64,000 bases of DNA from Desulfuromonadales bacterium (lineage in GTDB: Bacteria; Desulfobacterota; Desulfuromonadia; Geobacterales; Pseudopelobacteraceae), in contig JACAAY010000014.1 of the NCBI GenBank assembly GCA_013377095.1, forward strand, positions 1 to 64,000, in the 5' to 3' direction. A program made the position numbers and the translations under genes. Below are positions 1-8,598 of this stretch, one piece after another (within the stretch, counting starts at the first letter, position 1; each line of letters starts with the position of its first letter). The notes below the pieces were generated by a model. It was given only the letters and a program-made list of their open reading frames with translations, was not told where the DNA came from and made no database searches.

Positions 1-724
1 GAATTACGGTCTGGGCCGGCGGATGCTTCTCAAGCTCGGCGCAGACCCGCTCGATGCGGCACGGGATGCCAGTTTCAGTCTCGAAGCCGACCAGCCTGCC
101 CGACTGGTGGCGGGGATGGTGGAATCGGGGAATATAGATGCCGGTCAGCCCTGACAGGGCGACAAGCAGTTCCCGGCGGTCCATGGCCTCCGGTGACATG
201 AGCGTGGCCAGCAGCCCCGGGATAATTCCCTCCCCTTCGCCGATGCAGATCAGGTCCATCAGATCGGCCACCGGCTCGGGGTTGATGAAGAGCGCCGCAC
301 CACCGGCAATCACCAGGGGGTGTGACTCGTCCCGGTCGCGGGAGAGGAGCGGGATGCACGACAGGTGCAGCATGAGCGCTATGTTGAGATAATCCGGTTC
401 GAATGAGGTGGAAAAGGCGATCAGGTCGAAATCCGCCAGGGGGAGACGGCTCTCCAGGGACAGGATCGGTTTGTTGCTGTGTTTATGCTCTTCAAGCTCG
501 GCCCGGTCTGGCAGAAAAGCCCGTTCGCAGGTAATACCGGGAGACATGGCAAACAGGCTGTACACCGTCTGAAACCCCAGGTTGCTCATGCCGGTTTGGT
601 AACGGTTGGGGTAGACCAGGCAGACATTCAAGATGCTGCGCTCATGGCTGGGGGGGCAGAGGTTACGCTCTTCCGACAGCAGGTCCGGTTGTTTCTGTTT
701 GGCTGCTCTACTCATGGTGTGCAT
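1..724 (-). CDS. B12-binding-domain radical SAM protein, 3' end cut by window edge
   Basis: The complementary strand is open from position 724 to the left edge (about 241 codons, no stop reached). The translation contains VCLVYPNRYQTGMSNLGFQ, ERAFLPD, FSLES-like LSLESRLPLADFD, HPLVIAGGAALFINPEP and ICIGEGEG, the pattern of the N-terminal cobalamin-binding-like domain of Geobacter-type radical SAM proteins. The CxxxCxxC cluster motif would lie beyond the edge, so the radical SAM assignment rests on family recognition. ATG at 724 is the first start after an in-frame stop; a second ATG at 715 is possible, and neither has a clear ribosome binding site. It is divergent from the M29 gene. Substrate unknown. 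Confidence 0.75.
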   Translation of the reverse strand, partial: MHTMSRAAKQKQPDLLSEERNLCPPSHERSILNVCLVYPNRYQTGMSNLGFQTVYSLFAMSPGITCERAFLPDRAELEEHKHSNKPILSLESRLPLADFDLIAFSTSFEPDYLNIALMLHLSCIPLLSRDRDESHPLVIAGGAALFINPEPVADLMDLICIGEGEGIIPGLLATLMSPEAMDRRELLVALSGLTGIYIPRFHHPRHQSGRLVGFETETGIPCRIERVCAELEKHPPAQTVI

Positions 725-790
725 GGTTGCATACTGTCAGCCCGTGAAGCAAGGGAAAACAGGTCGCGTTCAGACCTGATTCTCAAGCGG

Positions 791-819
791 TTCACACACC
801 GCACTTTCTATGGTATAGA
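791..819 (+). promoter_or_regulatory. Candidate sigma70 promoter for the M29 aminopeptidase gene
   Basis: TTCACA (791-796), a 17-nt spacer and TATAGA (814-819) lie about 40 nt before the proposed start at 860, in the divergent intergenic region. This is a pattern match only. Confidence 0.4.
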
Positions 820-859
820 AGATCACATTCACGCAACCTTGACCGGGAGAACAGCCGAC

Positions 860-1990
860 ATGAACAATCTTGAAGGAGCATTCAGATCACTCTTTGAAAC
901 CAACATGGCCATAGCTGAGGGAGAGCGGGTGCTGGTCTTCAGCGATATCATCCGGGAAGGTGAAACTCCGTCTGAAGCCGATCGTGATCGCCGTCTGCGG
1001 CTGACCGCCACCGCCCGCATGGCTGCCGCTTTCGCACAACACACCTGGGGGCGCGCCTCCTTCGTTGCTTTCCCTTCAACACCAGCCTCGGGAACCGAGC
1101 CGCCCGAAGTGCTCTGGCAGGCAACCTTTGGAGAAGCTGCGGTAAGCGAACTTGCCGAAGCCGGGCTGCTGGAAAAGCTGCTGGCCAAGGCTGCCACTCC
1201 GGATGATGTCTCCCGCGCAAGCCAGATCGTGCAGGCCCACCGGGAAGCTGCGGCCGATGTTGTTATCGCCATGAGCAACAATTCCACCAGTCACACCCGC
1301 TACCGGGCCCTGTCCAATGACACCGGCGCCCGCTTTGCCAGCCTGCCGCATTTTGATCCGGAGATGTTCCACAGCTCAATGATGGTTGATTGGCAGGCCC
1401 TGGCCGCCCGAACCGCGCGCCTGGTGACAGCGGTCAACCGCGCCGAGTGGGTCCGCGTTACCACCCCCAATGGCACCCACATGGAGATCTGCAAGCAGGG
1501 GCGCCATGCCGGGGGGGATGACGGTCTGCTGACTGCTCCGGGAAGTTTCGGCAATTTGCCGGCCGGGGAGGCCTATCTGGCTCCGCTGGAAGGAAAGAGC
1601 CACGGTGTGATGGTGGTCGAGTGGGGCCCGACCCGCAAGCTGGATCAGCCGCTGCGACTGACCGTGGAAGGTGGCGTGGTGGTTGCCATGGAAGGTACCG
1701 ACCAGCACCGGCAGAAGCTGGCGGCCCGCTTTAGCGAGAACGCCAACTGCCGCAACATTGCCGAACTGGGTATCGGCACCAACGACCGGGCCAGCCGTCC
1801 CGACAACGTACTGGAGGCCGAGAAAATCATGGGAACGATCCATATCGCCCTGGGTGACAACACCGGTTTCGGCGGTGTCGTCAGCGCCCCGTTTCATGAG
1901 GACTATGTTTTTTACCGACCGACCCTGACGCTGATTATGGCTGACGGAGGTGAAGAGGTGATCATTGATGACGGAACGTTGCTGGTGTGA
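860..1990 (+). CDS. M29 family aminopeptidase
   Basis: Predicted metal-dependent aminopeptidase of 376 residues, within the usual 370-410 range. Its C-terminal half carries the family hallmarks: ELGIGTN, then an EAEKIMGTIHIALGDN stretch, then FGG and a late His (APFHEDYVF), which supply metal ligands in M29 enzymes. The frame is open upstream to 479, but the region before 860 encodes no family-like sequence and overlaps the divergent gene, so I place the start at ATG 860 behind GGGAG (845-849). It is probably cytoplasmic, since no signal peptide is seen. It likely trims N-terminal residues from peptides; specificity cannot be told. Confidence 0.85.
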   Translation: MNNLEGAFRSLFETNMAIAEGERVLVFSDIIREGETPSEADRDRRLRLTATARMAAAFAQHTWGRASFVAFPSTPASGTEPPEVLWQATFGEAAVSELAEAGLLEKLLAKAATPDDVSRASQIVQAHREAAADVVIAMSNNSTSHTRYRALSNDTGARFASLPHFDPEMFHSSMMVDWQALAARTARLVTAVNRAEWVRVTTPNGTHMEICKQGRHAGGDDGLLTAPGSFGNLPAGEAYLAPLEGKSHGVMVVEWGPTRKLDQPLRLTVEGGVVVAMEGTDQHRQKLAARFSENANCRNIAELGIGTNDRASRPDNVLEAEKIMGTIHIALGDNTGFGGVVSAPFHEDYVFYRPTLTLIMADGGEEVIIDDGTLLV

Positions 1991-2017
1991 CATGACTGAT
2001 GACAGTGTTCGCGGGGC

Positions 2018-3799
2018 ATGCCCCTGACCGCCCCCGATTCAGACTCCAACCTGATCCGTCACGCCCGGACCCACGGATTACGCCGCTGGCTGCCCGGTCT
2101 GGCGTTGCTGAGTCAATACACCCGCGCCTTTTTTTTCCAGGATCTGGCGGCGGGGGTGGTGTTAACGGCGCTGTTGGCGCCGGTGGGGATCGGCTATGCC
2201 GAGGCAATCGGTCTGCCCCCTATCTACGGTCTCTACGCCACCATTGTGCCTCTGCTGGCCTATGCCCTGTTCGGTCCGAGCCGGATCCTGATCCTGGGGC
2301 CCGATTCGGCGGTGATCGTGCTGGTTGGCGCCACCATTCTTCCCCTGTCAGGAGGTGATGGTGTCCGGGCAGCCGAACTTGCCGCACTGCTGGCCATCAT
2401 CTCCGGCGTTATGTGCATCCTGGCCGGTTTGGCCAGATTCGGATTCGTAACAGATCTGCTCTCAAAACCGATTCGCCATGGATACATGAATGGCATCGCA
2501 TTGACACTCCTGATTGGCCAGTTCCCCAAACTGTTCGGTTTTTCCGTGCAGGGGGGCAGTTTCCTGGAATCGTCTGCTGACTTGGTGCGGGGCATCTGGG
2601 AGGGACGGATCAACGGGGTTTCCTGCTCGCTTGGTCTGTCCTGTCTGACGATTATACTGGGTGTCCGCTGGTGGGCGCCGCGTCTGCCAGGCTTGCTGAT
2701 CGCGGTGGTGTTTTCCGCCCTGCTGGTTGGGCTGTTCGATCTGCAAAGCCTGGCACAAGTGGCGGTTGTGGGGGCGCTGCCGCAGGGCTTGCCGGCTTTT
2801 CAGATTCCCCTGGTCACGCTTTCCGAACTCACCACCCTGTGCACCGGTGCCCTGGCGATCGCGTTGGTCTCCATTGCCGACATGAGTGTGCTGTCGAGAA
2901 TATATGCCCTGCGTGGAGGCTATTATGTGGATGATAACCAGGAGCTGATCGCCCTGGGCATTGCCAATGTCGCCACCGGGCTCTTCCAGGGTTTTTCCGT
3001 CAGTAGCAGCGCTTCCCGGACTCCGGTTGCGGAGTCGGCCGGCGCTAGGACCCAGATGACCGGTGTGGTCGGCGCACTTTGCGTCGGACTGCTGCTGGTC
3101 TTTGCGCCTCGTTTGATGCAATACCTGCCCACCGCCGCCCTTGGCGCGGTTGTCATCTCCGCCTGCGGTTCGATCTTCGAGATTTCCCAGGTCCGGCGTT
3201 TGTATGATCTTCGGCGGGGTGAATTCTATCTTTCCATGGTCTGCTGTCTGGGGGTGGTTGCCCTGGGGGTTATTCAGGGTATCTTCATTGCCGTGGGTAT
3301 GGCGCTGCTGGTGTTCATCTGGCGGGCCTGGCGGCCGTACTGCGCCGTGCTCGGCCGAGTGGATGGCATGAAGGGCTACCACGACATCACGCGCCATCCC
3401 GAGGCGCGCAGGATTCCGGGGCTGGTGCTGTTCCGCTGGGATGCCCCCCTTTTTTTCGCCAATGCCGAAATATTCCGCGAACAGACCCTGCGGGCGGTAT
3501 CCAGCGCTCCTACCCCGACAAAATGGCTGGTGGTTGCCGCCGAGCCGGTTACGGATGTGGACATCACAGCGGCCGACGTGCTGGCAGAACTGGAGGATGA
3601 GTTGAATCAGGCCGGCATTGAGCTCTGTTTTGCCCAGATGAAGGGGCCGGTCAAGGACCACCTCAAGCGCTACGGCCTGTTTGTAAAGCTGGGGACCGAG
3701 AATTTCTTCCCCACCATCGGACAGGCAGTGGATCACTATGTGGAGAAGTACCATGTCGACTGGATCGACTGGGAGGATGTACAATTACCTAATGTATGA
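2018..3799 (+). CDS. SulP family inorganic anion transporter with STAS domain
   Basis: Inner-membrane SLC26/SulP transporter of 593 residues. A hydrophobic transport domain spans roughly residues 25-430 and begins with the family motif around AAGVVLTALLAPVGIGYAEA, followed by GLPPIYGLYA and GPSRILILGPDSAVIVL. A cytoplasmic STAS domain occupies about 445-570. Bacterial homologues move sulfate, bicarbonate or dicarboxylates; the substrate here is not determined by sequence. The start at 2018 lacks a convincing ribosome binding site but follows the M29 stop by 27 nt, so the two may be cotranscribed. mqnD follows 46 nt downstream. Confidence 0.93.
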   Translation: MPLTAPDSDSNLIRHARTHGLRRWLPGLALLSQYTRAFFFQDLAAGVVLTALLAPVGIGYAEAIGLPPIYGLYATIVPLLAYALFGPSRILILGPDSAVIVLVGATILPLSGGDGVRAAELAALLAIISGVMCILAGLARFGFVTDLLSKPIRHGYMNGIALTLLIGQFPKLFGFSVQGGSFLESSADLVRGIWEGRINGVSCSLGLSCLTIILGVRWWAPRLPGLLIAVVFSALLVGLFDLQSLAQVAVVGALPQGLPAFQIPLVTLSELTTLCTGALAIALVSIADMSVLSRIYALRGGYYVDDNQELIALGIANVATGLFQGFSVSSSASRTPVAESAGARTQMTGVVGALCVGLLLVFAPRLMQYLPTAALGAVVISACGSIFEISQVRRLYDLRRGEFYLSMVCCLGVVALGVIQGIFIAVGMALLVFIWRAWRPYCAVLGRVDGMKGYHDITRHPEARRIPGLVLFRWDAPLFFANAEIFREQTLRAVSSAPTPTKWLVVAAEPVTDVDITAADVLAELEDELNQAGIELCFAQMKGPVKDHLKRYGLFVKLGTENFFPTIGQAVDHYVEKYHVDWIDWEDVQLPNV

Positions 3800-3845
3800 A
3801 AGAGTGTGTTGGCGCCCCTGTCAGCCACGCCCCACGGAGTATCCG

Positions 3846-4700
3846 ATGAACACACGAAACCCCCTGACGCTCGGTTTTTCCCCCTGCCCCAATGATACTT
3901 TCATGTTTTACCCGCTGGTCCACAACCTGGTGGATACCGGAGGTCTCTCGTACCGGGAACGGCTGGAGGACGTGGAGACCCTCAACCAATTGGCGCTGAA
4001 GGGGGAACTGGATATCAGCAAGGTTTCCTATCACGCCCTGGGACATATCCGCGACGATTACGCCCTGCTGCGCTCCGGAAGCGCCCTGGGACGAGGCTGC
4101 GGACCGCTGCTGGTGGCATCCTCCCCCCTCGACCCCCACGAACTGCGCGGCAAGACAATTGCCGTGCCAGGGCGCTACACCACGGCCCTGTTGCTGCTAC
4201 GCCTGTTCGATCCGACCCTGGAAAATTTTCTGGTAATGCCCTTTAACGAGATTATGGATGCTGTTCTGCAGGGTGATGTGGATGCCGGCCTGATCATCCA
4301 CGAATCCCGTTTTACCTACCAGGGCTACGGTCTGCACAAACTGGTCGATCTGGGAGAGTGGTGGGAGACGGAGACCGGTCTGCCGATACCGTTGGGGGGG
4401 ATCGTTGCCCGCCGTTCACTGGGAGGGGCAACCATTGCGGCCGTGGAGCGCGCCTTGCGTGACGGCGTGGCTTATGCCCGGGCACATCCGCAGCAGGCGG
4501 CCCACTATATCTGCGAACATGCCCAGGAGATGAGCAGGGAGGTGTGCGCGTCGCATATCGAGTTGTATGTCAATGATTTTTCAGTTGATCTCGGTGATGA
4601 AGGGGTGCGGGCCATCCGGTGTCTGATGGAGTGGGGCGAGCGGGCCGGGATAATCCCCGCTTCCACGGCGCCGCTCTTTTGTGAGGACCAGCATTTTTGA
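3846..4700 (+). CDS. mqnD: 1,4-dihydroxy-6-naphthoate synthase (menaquinone, futalosine route)
   Basis: MqnD converts cyclic dehypoxanthine futalosine to 1,4-dihydroxy-6-naphthoate. The 284-residue protein has the periplasmic-binding-like fold signature of the family: the N-terminal GFSPCPNDTFMFYPLV, then ISKVSYHAL, then GRGCGPLLV, then VMPFNEIMDAV, and HESRFTYQG. The open frame extends to 3738, but ATG 3846 has GGAG six nt upstream and matches the usual family N-terminus. mqnB lies at 10106, so the pathway is dispersed in the window. No mqnA, mqnC or mqnE is visible. Confidence 0.93.
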   Translation: MNTRNPLTLGFSPCPNDTFMFYPLVHNLVDTGGLSYRERLEDVETLNQLALKGELDISKVSYHALGHIRDDYALLRSGSALGRGCGPLLVASSPLDPHELRGKTIAVPGRYTTALLLLRLFDPTLENFLVMPFNEIMDAVLQGDVDAGLIIHESRFTYQGYGLHKLVDLGEWWETETGLPIPLGGIVARRSLGGATIAAVERALRDGVAYARAHPQQAAHYICEHAQEMSREVCASHIELYVNDFSVDLGDEGVRAIRCLMEWGERAGIIPASTAPLFCEDQHF

Positions 4701-4735
4701 AACGGATGAATATACTTTGAGGGAGGTGACCGAAC

Positions 4736-5266
4736 ATGGCGGATCAGAAGGAGGTATGGCAGGGGAGGCTGGCGCTATCAACCGCTATCATGGCGGTTCT
4801 GGCGGCGCTGACCTCGCTCTACTTGGGCAAGTATTCATCGCGGGCCATCATGTCCCAGGGGCAGGAGAGCGATCAATGGGCTTTTTACCAGGCCAAGAGT
4901 ATCAAGGAACATGCCTTTGAAATCAGCCGCACACAGCTTGAGCTGCAGATGCAGGCGCAGCAGGGACTCGGTGGCGAGGCATCCCAGGCCTATCGCGCCA
5001 CCGTTGACCGTTACAAAAACGAGATACAACGCTACGAGAACGAACGTAAAGATATTAAAGCAAAGGCAGAGGAAATTGCCAAACGCAAGCTCAAAGCCCA
5101 GGAGATGGGGGGCAACTTTGCCTATGCATTGATCTTCCTGCAAATAGCTCTGATGCTCTCGTCCATTTCCAGTCTGACCAAGAGAAAATATCTCTGGCAC
5201 ATTGCCCTGATAGCCACCATCGGCTGGCTGTTCTTTTTTGTGGATGCCTGGCTGCTGTTTTACTGA
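4736..5266 (+). CDS. DUF4337 membrane protein
   Basis: A 176-residue protein with one hydrophobic segment near residues 14-32, a long charged helical middle (about 45-115; probable coiled coil, rich in Lys, Glu and Gln), and two C-terminal membrane segments (about 125-142 and 152-174). This layout fits DUF4337, a family of unknown function. ATG 4736 follows a strong GGGAGGTGA. It lies 35 nt after mqnD and 10 nt before the CAP gene, so the three are probably cotranscribed. Confidence 0.8.
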   Translation: MADQKEVWQGRLALSTAIMAVLAALTSLYLGKYSSRAIMSQGQESDQWAFYQAKSIKEHAFEISRTQLELQMQAQQGLGGEASQAYRATVDRYKNEIQRYENERKDIKAKAEEIAKRKLKAQEMGGNFAYALIFLQIALMLSSISSLTKRKYLWHIALIATIGWLFFFVDAWLLFY

Positions 5267-5276
5267 GAGGGGTAGT

Positions 5277-5900
5277 GTGAAAAAAGCGTTCTTTGTAATG
5301 TACGTCTTGTGGCTGCTCCTGACGCTTGCCGCTCCCGCCGTTGCCCAGGATGAATCGCTGGCCAGGCAGATCCTGGAGGAGATCAATCTGGCACGTAACA
5401 ATCCCCAGGTCTACGTGGACTACCTGCGAGAGTTTCGCAGTCGTTTTCAAGGAGCTTCCTATACCGATTTCGGCAGCCGGGATCGTGTGCTGACCAGCGA
5501 GGGCGTTGCAGCGGTGGATGAGGCGATCAGGTTTCTCACCCGTCAGAAAACGCTGCCGCCCCTGATCTGGTCAAGGGGGCTTGGCGCTGCCGCGTCTGAG
5601 CTGGTCCGGGAGCAGGGCAAGAGCGGTACAACCGGGCATGGTGAAAGGGGAGACATGCGGAGGCGGATCGAACGACAGGGAACATGGGGGGGAAGGATCG
5701 CGGAAAACATCGTTTATGGCCCAACTGATGCCCGCGCCATGGTGCTGCAGCTGATCGTGGACGACGGGGTTCCGGGGCGGGGGCACAGAAAAAACCAGTT
5801 CAACCCGGTTTTTGGAACTGCCGAAGTGGCCTGCGGCCCCCATCCCCGTTTCGGAACCATGTGCTCGATCGATTTTGCGGGAACGTTTCGTGAGCAGTAG
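5277..5900 (+). CDS. Secreted CAP (SCP/PR1-like) domain protein
   Basis: Exported 207-residue protein with a signal peptide (FVMYVLWLLLTLAAPAVAQ, cleavage after AVAQ likely) and one CAP domain. Family-typical elements are an N-terminal NxxR-like INLARNNPQVY, a central TGHGERGDM with His, IAENIVYG with Glu, and GRGHRKNQF with His, which form the CAP cavity tetrad. Bacterial CAP proteins are of mostly unknown function. I choose GTG 5277 over the in-frame ATG at 5238 because the former begins the signal peptide and has AGAGGGG upstream; the latter would overlap the preceding gene. Confidence 0.82.
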   Translation: MKKAFFVMYVLWLLLTLAAPAVAQDESLARQILEEINLARNNPQVYVDYLREFRSRFQGASYTDFGSRDRVLTSEGVAAVDEAIRFLTRQKTLPPLIWSRGLGAAASELVREQGKSGTTGHGERGDMRRRIERQGTWGGRIAENIVYGPTDARAMVLQLIVDDGVPGRGHRKNQFNPVFGTAEVACGPHPRFGTMCSIDFAGTFREQ

Positions 5901-5950
5901 CCCGAGTATAAGAGCATTCCAGGCGGAGCTACGGAGTAAACCGGGAAACG

Positions 5951-6748
5951 TTATCTTTTATACTGCTTCATCGCCTCGGGAATCAAACGTTTGATGTTCT
6001 CGATACGGGTCGTATCCGAGGGGTGGGTGCTGAGAAACTCAGGTGTAGCCTGACCACTTTTCTGGGAGGCCATACGTTGCCAGAAGGTGATCGCCTCATT
6101 CGGGTCGTAACCTGCCATGGCCATGAAGATCAACCCGAGGTGATCTGCTTCGCTCTCCTGCATGCGGCCGTAGGGGAGGATGGCACCGTATTGGGCCCCC
6201 ACGCCATAGACCGACATCCAGAGCTGTTGTGTAGCAGCTGTTTGGGTTGACAGCGCCGTGGAAAGCGCAACTCCTCCCATCTGGGCCATAAGCCCCTGGC
6301 TCATGCGTTCATTGCCATGCTCGGCAATGGCGTGGGCAATTTCGTGCCCCAGAACCACCGCCAATCCGGCTTCACCCTTTGCCACCGGCAGGATGCCGGT
6401 GTAGACCACCACCTTGCCGCCCGGCATGCACCAGGCATTGACCTGCGTGTCTTCCACCAGATTGAACTCCCACTTGTAATTGGCCAGATGATCGCTCAGG
6501 CCACTGGAGGCAAAGTAGCGTTCAACCGCGTGCTGGACTCGCGTTCCAACCCGTTTGACCATCTGGGTCTGTTCCTGGTTGGTGCTGACTTTGTGCTCTT
6601 TCAGGAACTGGTCGTACTGCTGCAGACTCATGGAAAGCATGGAGGAACCGGGGATCAGGTTGAGCTGCGACCTGCCGGTGATGGGAACCGTGCTGCAGGC
6701 GGTCAGGAATATCAGGGAACTGGCAACGACGAGATGGCGGAAAAGCAT
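5951..6748 (-). CDS. M48 family outer-membrane-type lipoprotein metalloprotease
   Basis: Zinc metalloprotease of 265 residues related to LoiP/BepA-class M48 enzymes. The lipobox LTAC follows a short hydrophobic signal, so Cys is predicted to be lipidated and the protein periplasmic. The zinc site is HEIAHAIAEH (HExxH) with the downstream Glu in ESEADHLG. ATG 6748 has AGGAGA just upstream; the open frame extends to 6802 but this longer start would not give a proper signal peptide. Family members degrade misfolded outer-membrane proteins, so that role is inferred here. Convergent with the CAP gene. Confidence 0.9.
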   Translation of the reverse strand: MLFRHLVVASSLIFLTACSTVPITGRSQLNLIPGSSMLSMSLQQYDQFLKEHKVSTNQEQTQMVKRVGTRVQHAVERYFASSGLSDHLANYKWEFNLVEDTQVNAWCMPGGKVVVYTGILPVAKGEAGLAVVLGHEIAHAIAEHGNERMSQGLMAQMGGVALSTALSTQTAATQQLWMSVYGVGAQYGAILPYGRMQESEADHLGLIFMAMAGYDPNEAITFWQRMASQKSGQATPEFLSTHPSDTTRIENIKRLIPEAMKQYKR

Positions 6749-7058
6749 GGGTTGTCTCCTTTGAATACCAAATGCGGCTTTATCCAATGAAGGTATGGGC
6801 ACAGATCGAATACAGTTCCGATCGCACGTATGTATGGTCTGGTTCGTTATACATCAGGCGGGAGAGCGTGTCCATGGAGTTAATGTAAAGACGAAACGCG
6901 GATTACGGGAATTGGGCGTGCCGTCACATTACAAGAAGTGAACCCGCCATGGGCTCTAAAATCCGTTCATAGTGGCACACTTACCAACAGGCCGCCCAGA
7001 GCGGTTCCTGTGTGGCGCAATCCGCGATCATCCGCGTTTCCAGTTGTCTCCGGGTGGA
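6749..7058. other. 310-bp intergenic stretch without a gene
   Basis: This lies between the M48 gene start and the ankyrin gene end, both leftward. It should hold the M48 promoter, but I see no convincing -35/-10 pair, hairpin, tRNA or short ORF with a ribosome binding site. Confidence 0.5.
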
Positions 7059-7481
7059 TCAGGCGTTGCCGTGCTTGGCCCGTTCGGCTTTTTTCAGCAG
7101 GGCGGCTGCCAGGGGGTGACTGTTGTTTTCGGCGTACTGGGCTGCCGTTGTGCCGGCCAGGGTCTTGATCGACGGGCTGGCGCCACCATCCAGAAGAGCC
7201 TGGATGGTTTTATTGCAGCCATAGATAGCGGCCAGCATGATCGGGGTATGCCCATCGCGGTCACGGGCGTCCACATTGGCCCCCTTTTCAACGAGGACTT
7301 TGACGATTTCGGTGTGGCCGTTGGCAGCGGCGTAATGCAGGACAGTTTTGCCCTTGACGCTGGTGGCCGTAACATCGGCACCGCGATTCAGCAGGTCGAG
7401 CACAAAGTCTTTCTGGCCTTCTTTTGCGGCAGTGATAAGCGGTGTGTGTCCGTGACGGTCTTTTGAGTTTACGCTCTCCAT
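7059..7481 (-). CDS. Small ankyrin repeat protein
   Basis: A 140-residue protein made almost entirely of ankyrin repeats: the GHTPLITAAKEGQ, GKTVLHYAAANGHTEIVKVL and GHTPIMLAAIYG segments mark successive 33-residue units, with a fourth degenerate unit (TLAGTTAAQYAENNSH). Such proteins mediate protein-protein contacts; the partner is unknown. No signal peptide is visible. Several in-frame starts exist; AGGAGG lies eight nt before ATG 7481 but only two nt before ATG 7487, so 7481 is preferred. Confidence 0.85.
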   Translation of the reverse strand: MESVNSKDRHGHTPLITAAKEGQKDFVLDLLNRGADVTATSVKGKTVLHYAAANGHTEIVKVLVEKGANVDARDRDGHTPIMLAAIYGCNKTIQALLDGGASPSIKTLAGTTAAQYAENNSHPLAAALLKKAERAKHGNA

Positions 7482-7816
7482 GTGCATTTCCTCCTGATGA
7501 TGGTATCGGACATTGCGGTCCGTAGATACTGATATCCGGCAGGTGTAAACCATGATGGCCGGGCGACAGATGCTGAGCCTGGAAGTTGGTGTAAAATCGA
7601 GAGGGGAGGTAGCTTGGTATGGATGAAATTTTTATACTGGTCTGCGGTGAGGGGGAGGAGTTGTTCCGGGTGTTCGGAATGTCTGAGGTGTATGCGATGC
7701 GTGACCCACACCTTCTGTCCCGGCAACCCGGCGAGGAAGGGCAAGATCAGAATGGCCAGCATAACCATGCTGAAGGTTGTCGCAATTGACAATCTATCGG
7801 AATAAATAGCTATCAT
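7469..7816 (-). CDS. Possible small membrane or secreted protein, doubtful
   Basis: A 115-codon frame with a hydrophobic N-terminal segment (about residues 13-31, FSMVMLAILILPFLAG) and no domain I recognise. Codon third positions look GC-rich and coding-like in the first half only. It overlaps the ankyrin gene start by 13 bp and lacks a good ribosome binding site. It could be a real exported small protein, a frameshifted gene remnant, or chance. Confidence 0.3.
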   Translation of the reverse strand: MIAIYSDRLSIATTFSMVMLAILILPFLAGLPGQKVWVTHRIHLRHSEHPEQLLPLTADQYKNFIHTKLPPLSILHQLPGSASVARPSWFTPAGYQYLRTAMSDTIIRRKCTWRA

Positions 7817-7929
7817 CGGGACCTGTAACCTGCCTGTAAGAGGAAAGGAACCAAGACGTAATGTTTTATATCACACACCGTCTTCGAACGCCATAGCATT
7901 TCGTTGCTACCACGAGGGGAAATAAGCGC

Positions 7930-7959
7930 TTGTATCCGTGGAGAGCGGCGCATTATAAT
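7930..7959 (+). promoter_or_regulatory. Candidate sigma70 promoter of engB
   Basis: TTGTAT (7930-7935), an 18-nt spacer and a perfect TATAAT (7954-7959) sit 20 nt before the engB start. A GGAGG ribosome binding site follows at 7969-7973. Transcript start would be close to 7966, giving a very short leader. Confidence 0.55.
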
Positions 7960-7979
7960 GCCGGTCACGGAGGATCATC

Positions 7980-8573
7980 ATGGAGGTTTCAAAAGCAGAA
8001 TTTATAAAAAGCGCAGTAAAGCCAAAGGATTATCCGCCAGAAACGTTGCCGGAGGTCGCCTTTGTCGGGCGCTCCAACGTGGGGAAGTCATCGCTGATCA
8101 ACGTGATTGCCAACCGAAAAGCGCTGGTTCGTACCAGTTCTACACCAGGTAGAACGCAGCTGATCAACTTTTTTGACATCAACGGAGTACTGACCCTGGT
8201 GGACCTGCCCGGCTACGGTTACGCTAAGGCGCCCCCGGAGTTGCGCAAGCAATGGGGACCGATGATCGAGACCTATCTTGCCAAGCGCACGAACCTTAGG
8301 GCGGTGGTGCTGATTCTGGATATCCGCCGGATTCCATCCGACGGGGACCTGAAGATGCTGGGCTGGCTGGACACCTACGGTATTCCGCCGCTAGTCGTGC
8401 TGACCAAGTGCGACAAACTCTCCAAGCTTGAGCGGGCCAGACAGACAGACCTGATAGCGGCAGCCATCAAGCGGGAAAAGGATCAGCTGTTCCTTTTTTC
8501 AGCACTTTCCCGTGATGGCCGCGACCGGATCTGGCAGGAGATTGTCCGGTTGACGGCGGCGGAAATGGAGTAA
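7980..8573 (+). CDS. engB: Ribosome biogenesis GTP-binding protein EngB/YihA/YsxC
   Basis: Cytoplasmic GTPase of 197 residues needed for large-subunit assembly in model bacteria. G motifs are in order: G1 GRSNVGKSS (about residues 30-38), G2 within [10 protein letters not shown]3 DLPGYG, G4 TKCDK and G5 FSA. Length and spacing are those of the family. Start ATG 7980 follows CGGAGGATCATC. folE2 starts 25 nt downstream, so this may be the first gene of the folE2-glycosyltransferase-mqnB unit. Confidence 0.96.
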   Translation: MEVSKAEFIKSAVKPKDYPPETLPEVAFVGRSNVGKSSLINVIANRKALVRTSSTPGRTQLINFFDINGVLTLVDLPGYGYAKAPPELRKQWGPMIETYLAKRTNLRAVVLILDIRRIPSDGDLKMLGWLDTYGIPPLVVLTKCDKLSKLERARQTDLIAAAIKREKDQLFLFSALSRDGRDRIWQEIVRLTAAEME

Positions 8574-8598
8574 CGGATATGAACAGCAGAGAAGGTCT

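Noticed and set aside
2462-3784. Long antisense frame (440 codons) opposite the SulP gene
   Set aside because: Its translation is rich in His, Gln, Arg and Gly with no hydrophobic core; it mirrors the codon bias of the sense gene.
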